Assembly: GCF_000523235.1 (NCBI RefSeq)
Contig: NZ_CP006850.1
Location: 5,766,001-5,830,000 of the forward strand
Length of the DNA stretch: 64,000 nt
Direction of reading: 5' to 3'
From: Nocardia nova SH22a
Lineage (GTDB): Bacteria; Actinomycetota; Actinomycetes; Mycobacteriales; Mycobacteriaceae
The position numbers were made by a program, and so were the translations under genes. The notes beneath the pieces were generated by a model. That model saw nothing but the letters and a program-made list of their open reading frames with translations. It was not told where the DNA came from and did no database searches. Within the stretch, counting starts at the first letter, position 1. Each line of letters begins with the position of its first letter. Shown here piece by piece: positions 62,733-64,000 of this stretch.

Positions 62733-64000
62733 CTAACCGGAATTACGCAAGGCGGTCGCGAGGCCGTTCATGGTCAGCAGAATGCCGCGTTCGACCAGTT
62801 CCGAATCATCTCCCGCACGGCGGCGCCGCAGCAGGCCCACCTGCATCTGATTGAGCGGCTCGAGATACGGGAAACGATTGCGGATGGATTCGGCGAGAGC
62901 CGGGTTGTCGGACAGGAGTTCGGCACTGCCCGTGATCGCCGCGTGCACATCGGCGGTCCGGTCGAATTCCTCCCGGATCATCCCGAAGATGGTGGTACGC
63001 AACGACGTATCGCCGACGAGTTCGGCGTAGCTCTCGGCAATGTCCATATCCGCCTTCGCCATCACCTGCGCCAGATTCGACATCACGGTGCGGAAGAACG
63101 GCCAGCGCCGGTACAGGTCGCGCAGTGTCTGCCAGCGCTCCTGATCCGTACCCGCCCATTCCTGGATCGCGCTGCCGGTGCCGTACCAGCCGGGCAGCAT
63201 CACCCGCGACTGACTCCACGCCATCACCCACGGGATCGCCCGCAGGTCGGACACGGAGTTGGTGGGTTTGCGCGAGGCCGGGCGGCTTCCGAGATTCAGG
63301 TCGGCGACCTCCGCGATCGGCGTGGACGCACGGAAATAGTCGACGAATCCGGGAGTCTCGTGCACCAGCCGGGCATAGGACCGGCGGGCCGCCTCGGCCA
63401 GTTCCTCGAAGATCTCGTAGGCCGCTTCGGCGCCGTCGCCCAGACCTTCCACATCCAGCAGCGAGGACTCCAGCGTCCCGGCCACCAGGGATTCCAGATT
63501 GCGGTGCGCGGAACCGGATTCGGCGTATTTGGTGGAGATCACCTCGCCCTGTTCGGTGAGCCGCAGCGAGCCGCGGACCGCACCGGCGGGCTGGGCGAGG
63601 ATGGCATCGTAGCTGCGGCCGCCCCCGCGCCCGACGGTGCCACCGCGACCGTGGAACAGCCGCAGGCGAATTCCGGTTTTCCGCGCGGTCTCGACGAGAT
63701 CCAGCTCCGCCCGGTACAGCGCCCAGTTCGCCGCCAGATATCCGCCGTCCTTGTTCGAATCGGAGTAGCCGAGCATGACCTCCTGCGCCATGGCGCGGGC
63801 GGCGACGAGACGGCGGTAGACCGGAACGTCCAGGGCCGCGGCGAGAGTCGCCGCACCGCCGCGCAGATCGTCGATGGTCTCGAACAGGGGAACCACGCCG
63901 ACCGGGGACCGGGGCGGGGTGTTCTCGTCGCCCGGATCGAGAATGCCCGCTTCCTTCAGCAGGAGGGCGGCCTCGAGCATATCGCTGACCGAGGTGCACA
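62733..64000 (-). CDS. ppc: Phosphoenolpyruvate carboxylase, C-terminal part (cut by window edge)
   Basis: About 422 residues of the C-terminal half of PEP carboxylase, open to the window end. Motifs are [20 protein letters not shown] at the edge, [60 protein letters not shown], and the C-terminal RNSG-type end (ATALRNSG). The enzyme fixes bicarbonate onto PEP to form oxaloacetate, an anaplerotic step. Mycobacterium tuberculosis has no ppc, so the gene helps place this organism outside that species. It is convergent with sigB. Confidence 0.92.
   Translation of the reverse strand, partial: CTSVSDMLEAALLLKEAGILDPGDENTPPRSPVGVVPLFETIDDLRGGAATLAAALDVPVYRRLVAARAMAQEVMLGYSDSNKDGGYLAANWALYRAELDLVETARKTGIRLRLFHGRGGTVGRGGGRSYDAILAQPAGAVRGSLRLTEQGEVISTKYAESGSAHRNLESLVAGTLESSLLDVEGLGDGAEAAYEIFEELAEAARRSYARLVHETPGFVDYFRASTPIAEVADLNLGSRPASRKPTNSVSDLRAIPWVMAWSQSRVMLPGWYGTGSAIQEWAGTDQERWQTLRDLYRRWPFFRTVMSNLAQVMAKADMDIAESYAELVGDTSLRTTIFGMIREEFDRTADVHAAITGSAELLSDNPALAESIRNRFPYLEPLNQMQVGLLRRRRAGDDSELVERGILLTMNGLATALRNSG

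Noticed and set aside
1..64000. CRISPR array, rRNA or tRNA genes
   Set aside because: No regularly spaced direct repeats were seen, and no rRNA or tRNA-like sequence was recognised by reading; a covariance-model scan would be decisive.

Overview
The window is high-GC actinobacterial DNA, most likely from Nocardia or a close relative in Mycobacteriales. The gene order from ribonuclease D and dxs through the Trk/CeoBC potassium genes, dut, suhB and ppgK to sigA follows the Mycobacterium tuberculosis order Rv2681-Rv2703, and sigB lies downstream. Extra genes (phosphoenolpyruvate carboxylase, an ECF sigma factor, several exported proteins) interrupt or extend that order. No rRNA, tRNA or CRISPR array was recognised.

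Region 1 (1-17.6 kb) is accessory and partly decayed. It opens with the last three genes of a conservon: roadblock protein, DUF742 protein and small GTPase. An ester and acyl-CoA island follows: two equal-length HSL-type hydrolases, a secreted LIP-type lipase, a CocE/NonD hydrolase, a propionyl-CoA synthetase-like enzyme, a fatty acyl-CoA ligase, and PucR- and TetR-type regulators. Dead genes lie among them. They are a prpD'-'prpC deletion chimera, a third HSL hydrolase in pieces on the opposite strand, a degenerate IS3-family transposase next to a truncated gene that keeps its terminator, and fragments of a MarR regulator and a PD-(D/E)XK nuclease-like protein.

Region 2 (17.6-44.5 kb) is dense and conserved: rnd, enoyl-CoA hydratase, dxs, a SIMPL protein, an RNA methyltransferase, a KimA-like APC permease divergent from two TrkA/CeoBC proteins, an inserted ECF sigma gene, small conserved genes (DUF3159, OB-fold, DUF3710, dut, DUF3093, DUF4193, Cei-like), suhB, ppgK and sigA. 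A CPA1 antiporter, an MHYT protein, a rhomboid-like protein and a CPA2 antiporter with a TrkA-C-type subunit follow. Potassium and proton transport is a recurring theme. The DUF3710 protein carries an N-terminal disordered region of about 480 residues.

Region 3 (44.5-52.7 kb) has a DUF7455 zinc protein, a TetR regulator divergent from a SNF2 helicase plus SWIM-finger pair, a convergent DEAD/DEAH helicase, a YihY/BrkB membrane protein, and two uncharacterised membrane proteins.

Region 4 (52.7-58.8 kb) is an export island: an Ag85-like esterase, a FAD oxidoreductase with a Tat-type signal, two small secreted proteins each followed by a strong hairpin, stand-alone tatA and tatB homologues, and another secreted protein. 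Region 5 (58.9-64 kb) returns to housekeeping genes: DUF3039, DUF3099, a methyltransferase, sigB with a SigE/SigH-type promoter, and the 3' part of ppc, cut by the window edge.
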